From the NCBI GenBank assembly GCA_020636995.1, contig JACJWU010000013.1, positions 1 to 34,236 on the forward strand: a stretch of DNA of 34,236 nucleotides. The letters run 5' to 3'. A model generated the notes under the pieces. The model saw only the letters and a program-made list of their open reading frames with translations, did no database searches and was not told the origin of the DNA. This DNA is from Actinomycetota bacterium (GTDB taxonomy: Bacteria > Actinomycetota > Actinomycetes > S36-B12 > UBA10799). Positions 1 to 7,150 of the stretch are shown here, in pieces. Within the stretch, counting starts at the first letter, position 1. Every line of letters starts with the position of its first letter. The translations under genes and the position numbers were made by a program.

Positions 1-136
1 CCAGCAGCAGCGGCATCAACAGCGCCTTCGTCCCCACATTCACGACGGTCGCTTCAAGCAGTCCGGAGGCGATGTTCACCAGCGACACCACGACATAGGC
101 CAGGAGCCAGGCTCTGGCGGTGCGCCGACCGAACAT
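1..136 (-). CDS. YhhN-family (lysoplasmalogenase-like) membrane protein, N-terminal part
   Basis: Only the first 45 codons are inside the window; the gene runs off the left edge. The visible protein starts MFGRRTARAWLLAYVVV, a short basic N-terminus followed by a hydrophobic helix, and ends with GTKALLMPLLL, which resembles the conserved 'TKPLLMPLL' segment of YhhN/TMEM86 proteins. That family has eight or so membrane helices; some members hydrolyse the vinyl-ether bond of lysoplasmalogens, and the role in actinobacteria is not settled. Start is the ATG at 136-134; on the minus strand a CACACT hexamer (148-143) precedes it by six bases, fitting a leaderless promoter. It diverges from the gene at 179. 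The family call rests on a short stretch, so it is moderate. Confidence 0.55.
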   Translation of the reverse strand, partial: MFGRRTARAWLLAYVVVSLVNIASGLLEATVVNVGTKALLMPLLL

Positions 137-178
137 GCTGGCAGTGTGGCAGGTCGAGCGGGCCGACACGTACAGTTC

Positions 179-613
179 ATGACCGTGGCGCAGCGAAAAG
201 TCGTCAGTGACGGCAGCCAGATGAACGTGCGGACCAACCGCCTCGGACTGCTCAGCATCCATGCGACAGCACCCGTGATCGACGGCGAGGTATCCGAGTC
301 CGCCTTGAACTTCACTGTGCGCATCGATCAGGTCGTCACCGGAAACCCACTGCTCGACCCCGAGCTGCACGCGTTGATCCGCGAGATCACCCGCGGGATC
401 CTGACCTACTCCGGACAGCGTAACGGCGACGCGTTCGACGGTCAGGCCACGGCCGGCAGCCTCATCGTCCCCCTCACTTTGAACACGAGCGGCACAGGCC
501 CACTCGAGGTCTCAGGTTCCTCGCAGTTCTCCGACGTCCACGTGCCCTTGCCGGGACTCGGCCACATCAAGCACCTGGTCGTCGATATCGACGGAAGGCT
601 GCACGTGGAGTGA
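179..613 (+). CDS. Small YceI-like / hypothetical protein
   Basis: A 144-residue protein with no signal peptide or membrane helix. Its layout (an early 'R-x-G-L-x-S-I-x-A-T' strand, 'GEVSESALNFTVRIDQV', a helical middle with LHALIREITRGIL, then alternating strands ending 'GLGHIKHLVVDIDGRLHVE') resembles the lipocalin-like YceI family, which binds isoprenoid-type lipids, but the match is by pattern only. The start is uncertain: ATG 179 or GTG 185 (a TACAGT hexamer ends at 176), and the frame stays open upstream to 146. It diverges from the YhhN-like gene and converges on the thioesterase, with a hairpin in the 79-base gap. Confidence 0.5.
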   Translation: MTVAQRKVVSDGSQMNVRTNRLGLLSIHATAPVIDGEVSESALNFTVRIDQVVTGNPLLDPELHALIREITRGILTYSGQRNGDAFDGQATAGSLIVPLTLNTSGTGPLEVSGSSQFSDVHVPLPGLGHIKHLVVDIDGRLHVE

Positions 614-618
614 CATTC

Positions 619-665
619 CTTTCGGTGAAAATGTGGCACCTCACGTGTCACTTCTTCACCGAAAG
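619..665. terminator. Intergenic hairpin E1 between convergent genes
   Basis: Perfect 11-base arms CTTTCGGTGAA (619-629) and TTCACCGAAAG (655-665) flank a 25-base interior that can pair further (GTGGCAC with GTGTCAC, one mismatch). It lies between the convergent stop codons at 613 and 693, where a bidirectional terminator is expected, but no T tract follows either arm. Bases 640-660 are identical to 30681-30701 in hairpin E8, while the outer stems differ in a compensatory way, so this is a repeated element and not only a chance terminator. Confidence 0.7.
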
Positions 666-692
666 CCGCCGCAAGGGTCTCCACCCACACGC

Positions 693-1472
693 TCAGCCGT
701 ACATGACCTGGGTCTGCTCGCTGTACGCGACCGGCACACCGTCGCGGACCAGCATCCCGGTCACGGTCGACAGCGGCCCACTGCGCCAGGTCGCCTCTTC
801 CCGCAGCCACGACCACTGCTCGCCGTCGCAGGAATCGACGTCGCCGTGGAAATGCACGTGCCAGCGCACCGAACTCGCCGAGACCGGTTTGGAGACGAGC
901 GCCATCACCGGCGGCGGCCAGGCGTCGAGGTGGCTGAGCAGCGCCGCGACCCCACGGGCCGGGCCGATGTTGCGCACCCATCCGCCGGCCACCGCCCGCG
1001 AGGACCCACTCATCGGGAAGTCCCCCTCGCCGTAGCGGACGGACATGTTCTGCAGGAACTCCGGGGTGACGCCGTCGATGCGCGGAATCTCGATGGCGTC
1101 GTGGAATGACCGCTCGGGCTCCGGCAGTTCCGGGACGTGGTCGAAGGGACCCTCCCCCGGGTCGGCGAGCAGGAACCGGCCGATCGCACTGGGCTTGCCG
1201 TCCTTCTCCAGCGTGACCCCGAGGTGTGTCATGTTCTTGCCGGCGCGGCGGCCGTCGATGCGCAGGTGGACCTCCCCCGGCGGCACCGGCTCGATGAAGT
1301 ACACGTCGACGCTGCGCACCGAGCGCTCATCGGCGGCCTGCGCAGCCCGGACCAGATACCCGGCGACCAGCCCGCCGTAGGTCGTGCGCCCCTGACCCCA
1401 TCCATCAGGCACGTGCGCGGACCATCCACCAGGTTCCGTGTGCAGGGTCAGCGCCGTTTCAAGATCCACCAT
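693..1472 (-). CDS. Acyl-CoA thioesterase family protein (double hotdog, TesB-like)
   Basis: A 259-residue protein of the TesB-like/4HBT_3 thioesterase group, which hydrolyses acyl-CoA esters using two tandem hotdog folds. First hotdog: WGQGRTTYGGLVAGYLVRAA, with the GG-hA pattern of the central helix, then 'RSVDVYFIEPVPPGEVHLRI' and 'GKNMTHLGVTLEKDGK', the usual strand series. Second hotdog: SHLDAWPPPVMALVS and SSVRWHVHFHGD, where an Asp after the helix matches the family's active-site region. Start is ATG 1472: GAGACT lies six bases before it, fitting leaderless initiation; GTG 1493 in the same frame is an alternative. It follows the LuxR regulator on the same strand with 26 bases between. 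Acyl chain preference cannot be read from the sequence. Confidence 0.82.
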   Translation of the reverse strand: MVDLETALTLHTEPGGWSAHVPDGWGQGRTTYGGLVAGYLVRAAQAADERSVRSVDVYFIEPVPPGEVHLRIDGRRAGKNMTHLGVTLEKDGKPSAIGRFLLADPGEGPFDHVPELPEPERSFHDAIEIPRIDGVTPEFLQNMSVRYGEGDFPMSGSSRAVAGGWVRNIGPARGVAALLSHLDAWPPPVMALVSKPVSASSVRWHVHFHGDVDSCDGEQWSWLREEATWRSGPLSTVTGMLVRDGVPVAYSEQTQVMYG

Positions 1473-1498
1473 GAGATCAGTCTCGCGCGCCACCCGGC

Positions 1499-4000
1499 TC
1501 AGGACTCCAGCAGCCCGCGTTCCCGTGCTCGCGCGAGGGCATCGTCGCGGTTTCCGGCGTGCAGTTTCGCGTACAACCGGCGGAGCCGGGTCTTGACCGT
1601 GTTCACGGAGATCCCGAGGCTGTCGGCGATGTCGGCGTTGCGCGCGCGGGTGGGAAGGAACGCCAGCAACTGCAGTTCCCCCCGGCTCAGCGAGGTGTCA
1701 AGCTCGCGCACCCGCGGCTCGACGTCATCGGCCGGCCGAGACTTCAGCAGCCACAGAAGGTCGTCATCCTGATACTCACGTGCGGTGTCGCGGGCGAACT
1801 CGAGCACGTCCTCCATGGGTGGGGAGAGCAACTGTCCGATTCCGTTCGCGGCAGCGATGGACGCCGCCTTGCGCAGGTGCCCCTGTGCCATCCGCCGGCT
1901 GGAGTGCAGGTGCAGGCAGGCCAGCAGCAGGTGCCGCAGTGACTCCACGCGCGGGTTCTGACCACGCACACCCTCCAGGGTCCTGCGGGCCAGCGCCGGC
2001 TGCCGGGTGAGCCCGGCACGCGCCCACAGCAGCGAGCGCAGATCCCCGGGCGGCAGACCGCGGATGAGTCGCTCCGCGCGCACAGGGTCCCCCGCGAGCA
2101 GGTGAGCCAGTGCCTGCGCCTGGTTCAGCGGCACGAGCATTCCGGTGTCAGGGGTGTCCGCAGTGGCCAAAGCCCGCGCCTGGGTCAGGGCCCGCAGGGC
2201 GCCCGGGTAGTCCCCCCGCAGCGTGTTCGCTCGCCCCACCGTCAGCCACGCCCACGCCGCCTCCGACAGGTTGCCGATGGCCTCCGAGTGTTCCGCAATG
2301 GTGCTCGCCTGCTCCACCGCCTCGCTGAAGTTGCCACGCTCCATCTCGACGCATGCCGCGGCCTGCAACGGCATGAAGTGGGACAACCGAGTCTCGTCGA
2401 TCTCCATGCGCAGCGCCCATCGCCTCGCCGCCTCCACATGGACGGCCGCCCGCGTGACATAGCCGTTCTCGAAAGCCACCTGCGCGCGCAGACCCGCCAG
2501 ACGCAGTTCCCGGATGATGTCGTTGGTGAAGGGCCGGTCCTCGAACGCCTGCAGAAGTCGGTGGGCCGCCTCGTACTGTCCGCACAGAAGCATGCCCCGC
2601 ACCGTCACCAACGGAGCCAATTGTGTGGCATCACTGGTCACCAGGGCTTCGGAGTACGGCGCCAGCGCCCGGCGGCCCGCAGAGATCATCGTGGCCGTAT
2701 CGGCGTGGAAGCCGGCGAGGTAGCCGCGCAGTAGTGCTTCGTCGGCGTACCACGAGTCGTCCGCCAACGCGGGGTCCCGGTCCGCGGCTTCTCTGCGCGC
2801 GGCGAGTTCGGCACCGATCAACGCCAGCGTCGCGTCGGCGCCACGAATGTCATAGGACAGCGCCTGCCCCCAGCCCACCCGGATGAGGTGCCCGATCCGG
2901 TCGTGATAGCCCGCACCGATCTGGTCGTACCACTGCAGGATCTCGTCGGCCCGACCCTTCGCGAACAACTCCGACTCGTGGTGGGTGAGGAACCTGCCAG
3001 CGTCCTCGGAACGACCCGAGGCGACCAAGTGGTGCATAGCCCGGGGGACGTCGTCAGAGGCCATGAACCATTCGGCCGCCGCCGAATGGGCCGCGACCCG
3101 GCCCGCGTACGAGTACTGCATCAACAGTGCGGTGAGCAGCGGATGCCGCACCCACCAGCGCCCCGAGTGTCCCTCCGGCGCCGGGGCCGGCCGCACGAAG
3201 GCATGCGCGGTCTCGAGTTCCAGCAATTGCTCGGCGGCGTTCGGGTCCCCTGTGACAGCCGCTGCCGGACCCGCTGCGAGTTCGGCCAGGACCGTCGTGG
3301 CGATCAGGAAGTCGCGGCGGTGTGGAGGCAGTTCGGCGAACCATGCGCCCAGCAGTTCGACGGCGATTTCATCCGTGCGCCACTGCCGCGCCACCCGCAT
3401 CTGCGACGCGCCGGCCACGAGCGCCGCAGCCCAGCCGTCGGCACCCGTGATGACCGTCTCCGCGTCCTCGATGTCCACCGACGGCACGATCGCTTGGATC
3501 AGGGCGAACGCCTCGTCGGCGGTGAACGCCAGGTCCTGCTCATCCAGAGCCGTGACCCTCGCGAACGGCCCGATCCTGCAGTGTGTGCTGATCGCCAACC
3601 GGACGGATGCGGGCAGGCGCTGCACGAGCATCCTGAGGTCCCTGGTCAGCTCGAGGTGGATGTCGGGATCCAACCCGTCGAGGATCACCCAGTCACCCTG
3701 ATGGGTGGTCAACGCCGCGAGTAGATCATCCAGGTCCGGGCCGTCGGCCCCGAGTGCTGCGGCAAGGAGTCCACGGGCCTGCTCGTCGGTGACGGTCGCG
3801 TCCAGTGCCACCCAGGCGCATCGCCGGGATCGCATGGCCTGCCCCAGCGCAGTGGTGGCCCCGTAACCTGGCGCGCACGTGATCACGCAGGTCTCCCCCG
3901 GCGGCGTCGCGAGGATCTTCTCGTCCACGCGTGGTCGCTGCACCAGAGCGGCCGCGAGGGGCGGCGCCTGCAGGCGGAACACGGGCACGTTGAGGGTCAT
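1499..4000 (-). CDS. LuxR-family transcriptional regulator, MalT/LAL-type, with degenerate P-loop
   Basis: An 833-residue regulator with the layout of large ATP-binding LuxR (LAL/MalT) proteins: N-terminal STAND-type NTPase (about 1-330), a TPR-like alpha-solenoid (about 340-750) and a C-terminal LuxR helix-turn-helix (SRGELQLLAFL...NADIADSLGISVNTVKTRLRRLYAKL). The Walker A region reads CAPGYGATTAL at 42-52; Ala48 stands where the family has the nucleotide-binding Lys (usual GYGKTT). Walker B is also weak (WVILDGLD; only one Asp of the usual DD in that motif). ATP use is therefore doubtful. Start ATG 4000 has a GGAAGGAC Shine-Dalgarno directly before it; an ATG at 4135 would run into the divergent DUF2252 gene. 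Ligand and targets are unknown; the thioesterase directly downstream is a possible target. Confidence 0.88.
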   Translation of the reverse strand: MTLNVPVFRLQAPPLAAALVQRPRVDEKILATPPGETCVITCAPGYGATTALGQAMRSRRCAWVALDATVTDEQARGLLAAALGADGPDLDDLLAALTTHQGDWVILDGLDPDIHLELTRDLRMLVQRLPASVRLAISTHCRIGPFARVTALDEQDLAFTADEAFALIQAIVPSVDIEDAETVITGADGWAAALVAGASQMRVARQWRTDEIAVELLGAWFAELPPHRRDFLIATTVLAELAAGPAAAVTGDPNAAEQLLELETAHAFVRPAPAPEGHSGRWWVRHPLLTALLMQYSYAGRVAAHSAAAEWFMASDDVPRAMHHLVASGRSEDAGRFLTHHESELFAKGRADEILQWYDQIGAGYHDRIGHLIRVGWGQALSYDIRGADATLALIGAELAARREAADRDPALADDSWYADEALLRGYLAGFHADTATMISAGRRALAPYSEALVTSDATQLAPLVTVRGMLLCGQYEAAHRLLQAFEDRPFTNDIIRELRLAGLRAQVAFENGYVTRAAVHVEAARRWALRMEIDETRLSHFMPLQAAACVEMERGNFSEAVEQASTIAEHSEAIGNLSEAAWAWLTVGRANTLRGDYPGALRALTQARALATADTPDTGMLVPLNQAQALAHLLAGDPVRAERLIRGLPPGDLRSLLWARAGLTRQPALARRTLEGVRGQNPRVESLRHLLLACLHLHSSRRMAQGHLRKAASIAAANGIGQLLSPPMEDVLEFARDTAREYQDDDLLWLLKSRPADDVEPRVRELDTSLSRGELQLLAFLPTRARNADIADSLGISVNTVKTRLRRLYAKLHAGNRDDALARARERGLLES

Positions 4001-4043
4001 GTCCTTCCAGAATATGGCGCCAGCGCAGAAGCGGGTCATCCCT

Positions 4044-4063
4044 CGGGAGTGACGTGACTCGCG
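4044..4063. promoter_or_regulatory. Imperfect palindrome between divergent LuxR and DUF2252 genes
   Basis: CGGGAGT (4044-4050), six bases, ACTCGCG (4057-4063): seven-base arms with one mismatch, midway between the divergent starts at 4000 and 4117. Position and size suit a regulator operator, perhaps for the LuxR protein itself; this is inference only. A TAGCCT hexamer at 4081-4086 is a candidate -10 for the plus-strand gene. Confidence 0.3.
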
Positions 4064-4116
4064 GATCGACGCATTTCCTCTAGCCTCAACACGTACCGGA
4101 AGTAGCGAGGAGAGCA

Positions 4117-5496
4117 ATGGATCTGCAACAGGCACCCAAGACCGCCAAACAGGTGCAGGCGTTCTTCAGTACACCCCGACCGAGCCGCCAGCAGCGGCAC
4201 GCGGAGGGCGAGGGCCTGCGGGCACAGGTTCCACTGGAGTCCATGGCGGATCTGCCCTCCGAACGGGGGGACGCCCTCGCGCTACTGACCAGCCAGGAGA
4301 AGGACCGGCTCCCGGACCTGATCCGACTTCGTCATGAGCGCATGACCACCGACCCGTTCGCCTTCCTGCGGGGCGCGGCGCTGGTGATGGCCGACGACCT
4401 CAGCCGCACCCCGAACTCCGGGATCAGCGTGCAGCTGTGCGGTGACGCGCACGTGGCGAACTTCGGCATGTTCGCCTCGCCGGAACGCGACCTCGTATTC
4501 GATCTCAACGACTTCGACGAGACCCTTCCCGGGCCCTTCGAGTGGGATGTCAAGCGCCTTGCCGCGAGCCTCGTGGTCGCAGGCCATGCCAACGGCCACA
4601 AGCCGAAGCAGATCCGGAAAGCGGCGCGCGAGGCTGTCAGCAAATACCGCGAGACGATGGCGCAGTTGGCGACCATGCGCACATTGGACGTCTGGTACGC
4701 CACCGTGAACTTCGCCGAACTCCTTAAGGCGGTCCGCCAGACGTCCCTCGGGAAGGCCGCGGAGAAGGCGGGGAAGAAGGCCGGCAGGCGCACCGGCGAC
4801 AGTGCCGTGGCCAAACTGACCGAGGTGGTCGATGGGAAGCGGCAGTTCCGTCCGGACCCGCCCCTTGTCGTGCGGGTCCCTGACGAGGATCGCGAGCGGG
4901 TCGAACGGGACTTCGCCGAGATCTACGCCAGGTATCTGGCGACCCTTCCGCCGGACCGCATCGCGCTGCTCATGCAGTTCTCCTACCTCGACATCGCCCA
5001 CAAAGTCGTCGGCGTCGGCAGCGTGGGGACCCGCGCGATCGCCGTTCTTCTGGAGTCCGGCGACAAGGATCCGCTGATCCTGCAATTCAAGCAGGCGGGG
5101 CAGTCGGTGTTGGAGAACTACCTCACACCCAGCAACTTCAGCGAGTCGGGCAAGCGGGTGGTCGTGGGCCAACGAGTGATGCAAACAGTCGGGGACCCGT
5201 TCCTCGGATGGTGCCGCAGTACCGGTGACCACCCCTTCGACTTCTACGGCCGGCAGCTGCGTGACATGAAGGGGTCCATCGAGACCGTCGGCTTGAGCCC
5301 GGACGCCCTGCAGGTGTACGCCCGTATCTGCGGCGCGGTGCTGGCACGCGCACATGCTCGTGGTGGGGACCCTTCGAAGATCACCGGCTACCTCGGTGAG
5401 GAGGCCACCTTCGATGAGGCGGTCGCAGACTTCGCCATGGGCTACGCCGACCTCAATGAGCGGGACTACGAGGCACTCAAGGCCACTTTGGCCTGA
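4117..5496 (+). CDS. DUF2252 family protein (kinase-like fold)
   Basis: A 459-residue DUF2252 protein. Family hallmarks are visible: 'RHERMTTDPFAFLRGAA' near residue 70, 'QLCGDAHVANFGMF' near 110 and 'VFDLNDFDET' near 130, which together resemble the catalytic (HxxxxN-type) and metal-binding (DxD) loops of aminoglycoside-phosphotransferase-like kinases. A lysine-rich stretch (KAAEKAGKKAGRRTGDS) lies near 215-230. Substrate is unknown for the family. Start ATG 4117 is preceded by GAGGAG, one of the few clear Shine-Dalgarno sites here. Its stop overlaps the start of the next gene by one base (TGATG), so the two are translationally coupled. Confidence 0.9.
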   Translation: MDLQQAPKTAKQVQAFFSTPRPSRQQRHAEGEGLRAQVPLESMADLPSERGDALALLTSQEKDRLPDLIRLRHERMTTDPFAFLRGAALVMADDLSRTPNSGISVQLCGDAHVANFGMFASPERDLVFDLNDFDETLPGPFEWDVKRLAASLVVAGHANGHKPKQIRKAAREAVSKYRETMAQLATMRTLDVWYATVNFAELLKAVRQTSLGKAAEKAGKKAGRRTGDSAVAKLTEVVDGKRQFRPDPPLVVRVPDEDRERVERDFAEIYARYLATLPPDRIALLMQFSYLDIAHKVVGVGSVGTRAIAVLLESGDKDPLILQFKQAGQSVLENYLTPSNFSESGKRVVVGQRVMQTVGDPFLGWCRSTGDHPFDFYGRQLRDMKGSIETVGLSPDALQVYARICGAVLARAHARGGDPSKITGYLGEEATFDEAVADFAMGYADLNERDYEALKATLA

Positions 5497-6440
5497 TGGC
5501 ACTGTTCACCAAACCGGCCGAGGGGACCGGGAAGTTCGCGGCGATCCTGCTCGTGGCGATCATGATCCCCTCGGCGGTGGCCACGGCGATCGGCGGCACC
5601 CAGGCGGGCATGGCCTTCGGGCTGGCGGCCGGGTTCACCATGGCGGTGGCGCCGTTCGCCGGGACCCGCCAGGCACTGGGCTCCGCCGTGATCGCCGCCG
5701 GTTTGGCCGCCGCGGCCTCCTGGGCCGACGAGCGGGCGTGGGCGATCGCCGCCCTGATGCTCGTGGCCGCCGCACTGCAGGCGGTGACCAACCAGTTCTC
5801 CGCCGGTCTGATGACCCTGGCACCGATCATTGTCATCCTGTTCGGTCCCGCCTCCCTGCAGTTCACCCCGGCGGCGGCGTTCGGCTATGTGCTGGCCGGC
5901 GGGGTGTTCGGCTGGCTGCTGGTCCGGGTGCTGAAGTTCACCGCCGATCGCCGGCCCGTGCCCGCCGAGGTGGCATGGCGTCATGCCGTGGTCGTGGGGG
6001 TGCTCTCCGCAGTGGCCATGTACTGGACGGTCGCGAACTCCATCCCCCACGGCTACTGGATCGCGGTCACGCTGGTGGTGGCGTTGCGGCCACTGCCCGA
6101 GGAACGGGCCGACACCCTGCGCGGCCGACTCCTCGGCACCCTGCTCGGCGCGCTCATCGCGTTCCTGGTGATCGTCGCCCTGCCCACTCTGCTGGCGGCG
6201 CTGGTCGCGGCCGTCTGCCTCTACTGGCTCGCGGTCTACTCGATGAGCGGCAACTACTTCATGCAGACCCTTTTCCTCACCCCGATGTTGCTGATCTTCG
6301 CCACACTCGGCGACGAGGAGAAGGGCCTGGTCTACACCGGCGAGCGGGTCTTCTTCACCATCGTCGGGGTGGCCGTCGGCGTGGTCGCCGCCATCGTGCT
6401 GGACAGGTGGGACAAGGTGGCCGCTGACCGGGTGGCGTGA
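5496..6440 (+). CDS. FUSC-family integral membrane protein (aromatic-acid-exporter-like)
   Basis: A 314-residue membrane protein made of two hydrophobic bundles of about five helices each, split by a charged link near 155-165 (LKFTADRRPVPAEVAWR). The second bundle carries the FUSC pattern: 'HGYWIAVTLVVALRP' then 'DTLRGRLLGTLLGALIAFLV'. FUSC proteins include the AaeB exporter and plant ALMT-like channels, so export of an organic anion is the likely role, substrate unknown. The ATG overlaps the DUF2252 stop by one base. It lacks the long C-terminal soluble region of the larger FUSC members. Confidence 0.78.
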   Translation: MALFTKPAEGTGKFAAILLVAIMIPSAVATAIGGTQAGMAFGLAAGFTMAVAPFAGTRQALGSAVIAAGLAAAASWADERAWAIAALMLVAAALQAVTNQFSAGLMTLAPIIVILFGPASLQFTPAAAFGYVLAGGVFGWLLVRVLKFTADRRPVPAEVAWRHAVVVGVLSAVAMYWTVANSIPHGYWIAVTLVVALRPLPEERADTLRGRLLGTLLGALIAFLVIVALPTLLAALVAAVCLYWLAVYSMSGNYFMQTLFLTPMLLIFATLGDEEKGLVYTGERVFFTIVGVAVGVVAAIVLDRWDKVAADRVA

Positions 6441-6449
6441 CGCGCAGGA

Positions 6450-6469
6450 ATACCCCGTACGCGTATGGT
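6450..6469 (+). promoter_or_regulatory. Putative csoR promoter and CsoR-type operator
   Basis: ATACCCCGTACGCGTAT (6450-6466) is a GC-rich imperfect inverted repeat bounded by ATAC and GTAT, the general look of actinobacterial CsoR operators. A TATGGT hexamer (6464-6469) overlaps its right end and could be the -10, with the GGAGG of csoR about 15 bases on. Binding here by the CsoR repressor would block its own promoter. Spacing and overlap are visible; repressor identity is inferred. Confidence 0.4.
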
Positions 6470-6494
6470 GTTTTCACGACGACGGAGGTCACTG

Positions 6495-6773
6495 ATGCAG
6501 TTCGATGACGAGGCGAAGAAGGCCCAGGTCCACCGCCTGCGCCGGATCGAGGGCCAGGTGCGCGGCCTGCAACGGCTGATCGAGAGCGACAGCGACTGTG
6601 TCGACGTGCTCACCCAGGTGTCGGCCACTACCCGGGCCCTGGAGTCGTTCGCGATCCAACTCGTCGAGCAGCATCTGCAGACCTGCGTGCGGGAGGCCAG
6701 TGAGAACGGCGTAGACTCGCAGGAGAAGGTGTCCGAGATCACGGCGGCAATCGCCAGATTGGTGCGGTCATGA
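6495..6773 (+). CDS. csoR: CsoR/RcnR-family copper-sensing repressor
   Basis: A 92-residue all-helical DUF156 repressor. The copper ligand set of CsoR is intact: Cys35, His60, Cys64 (spacing 25 and 4, as Cys36-His61-Cys65 in M. tuberculosis CsoR), within 'DCVDVLTQ' and 'LVEQHLQTCV'. The N-terminal helix 'HRLRRIEGQVRGLQRLI' carries the basic DNA-contact face. Members bind operator DNA as apo-tetramers and release on Cu(I). Start is ATG 6495 with GGAGG seven bases before it; an upstream GTG/ATG at 6465 would sit in the promoter. The stop overlaps copZ in an ATGA. Cu(I) is the likeliest metal, given the C-H-C set and the adjacent chaperone. Confidence 0.9.
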   Translation: MQFDDEAKKAQVHRLRRIEGQVRGLQRLIESDSDCVDVLTQVSATTRALESFAIQLVEQHLQTCVREASENGVDSQEKVSEITAAIARLVRS

Positions 6774-6982
6774 GTGAGCAGTTGAAGGTTCAGGGCATGA
6801 CGTGTGGGCACTGCGCCCATGCGGTGACCGAGGAGCTCGGGGCGCTCGAGGGCGTGACCTCGGTGTCCGTCGACCTGGTCCCGGATGGGGTCTCGACGGT
6901 GACTGTGGAGGCCGCAGGACCGCTGGACCAGAACGCGGTGCGCGCGGCCCTCAGCGAGGCCGGCGACTACCACCTGGTCTGA
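6770..6982 (+). CDS. copZ: HMA-domain copper chaperone, CopZ-like
   Basis: A 70-residue heavy-metal-associated domain with the canonical GMTCGHC loop (Cys12, Cys15) that binds Cu(I), followed by the beta-alpha-beta-beta-alpha-beta pattern (EELGALEGVTSVSVDL, STVTVEA, VRAALSEAGDYHLV). Such proteins shuttle Cu(I) in the cytoplasm to a P-type ATPase or to CsoR. It overlaps csoR by four bases (ATGA), so the two are one operon. No copper ATPase follows: two hairpins and a hydrolase come next, so the partner exporter must lie elsewhere. Confidence 0.92.
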   Translation: MSEQLKVQGMTCGHCAHAVTEELGALEGVTSVSVDLVPDGVSTVTVEAAGPLDQNAVRAALSEAGDYHLV

Positions 6983-6983
6983 G

Positions 6984-7026
6984 CCCACAACTGGGGCCGA
7001 CAGCGGTCCCAGGCCCCAGTTATGGG
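6984..7026. repeat. Tandem hairpin E2a downstream of copZ
   Basis: CCCACAACTGGGGCC (6984-6998) pairs with GGCCCCAGTTATGGG (7012-7026): 14 of 15 pairs, one C-A mismatch, 13-base loop. It starts one base after the copZ stop. There is no T tract. Both arms recur exactly in E2b 85-97 bases downstream, so a complete hairpin has been duplicated. It could end the csoR-copZ transcript. Confidence 0.7.
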
Positions 7027-7068
7027 GTGAGCAGGACGTGACACCCACGGGCAAGGGCGACAATTCGG

Positions 7069-7126
7069 GCCCACAACTGGGGCGTGGCGACCCGTCCATC
7101 TCTGCGCAGGCCCCAGTTATGGGGTG
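7069..7126. repeat. Tandem hairpin E2b, second copy
   Basis: GCCCACAACTGGGGC (7069-7083) and GGCCCCAGTTATGGGGTG (7109-7126) repeat the two arms of E2a exactly, while the loop (26 against 13 bases) and the spacer between copies are unrelated. Conservation of the arms with divergence of loop and spacer points to a repeated element under selection for its stem. It ends 12 bases before the -10 of the next gene. Confidence 0.7.
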
Positions 7127-7138
7127 CGCACCAAGAGT

Positions 7139-7144
7139 TACAGT
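7139..7144 (+). promoter_or_regulatory. -10 element, leaderless promoter
   Basis: TACAGT, six bases before the GTG start at 7151. Confidence 0.45.
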
Positions 7145-7150
7145 GGCGGC

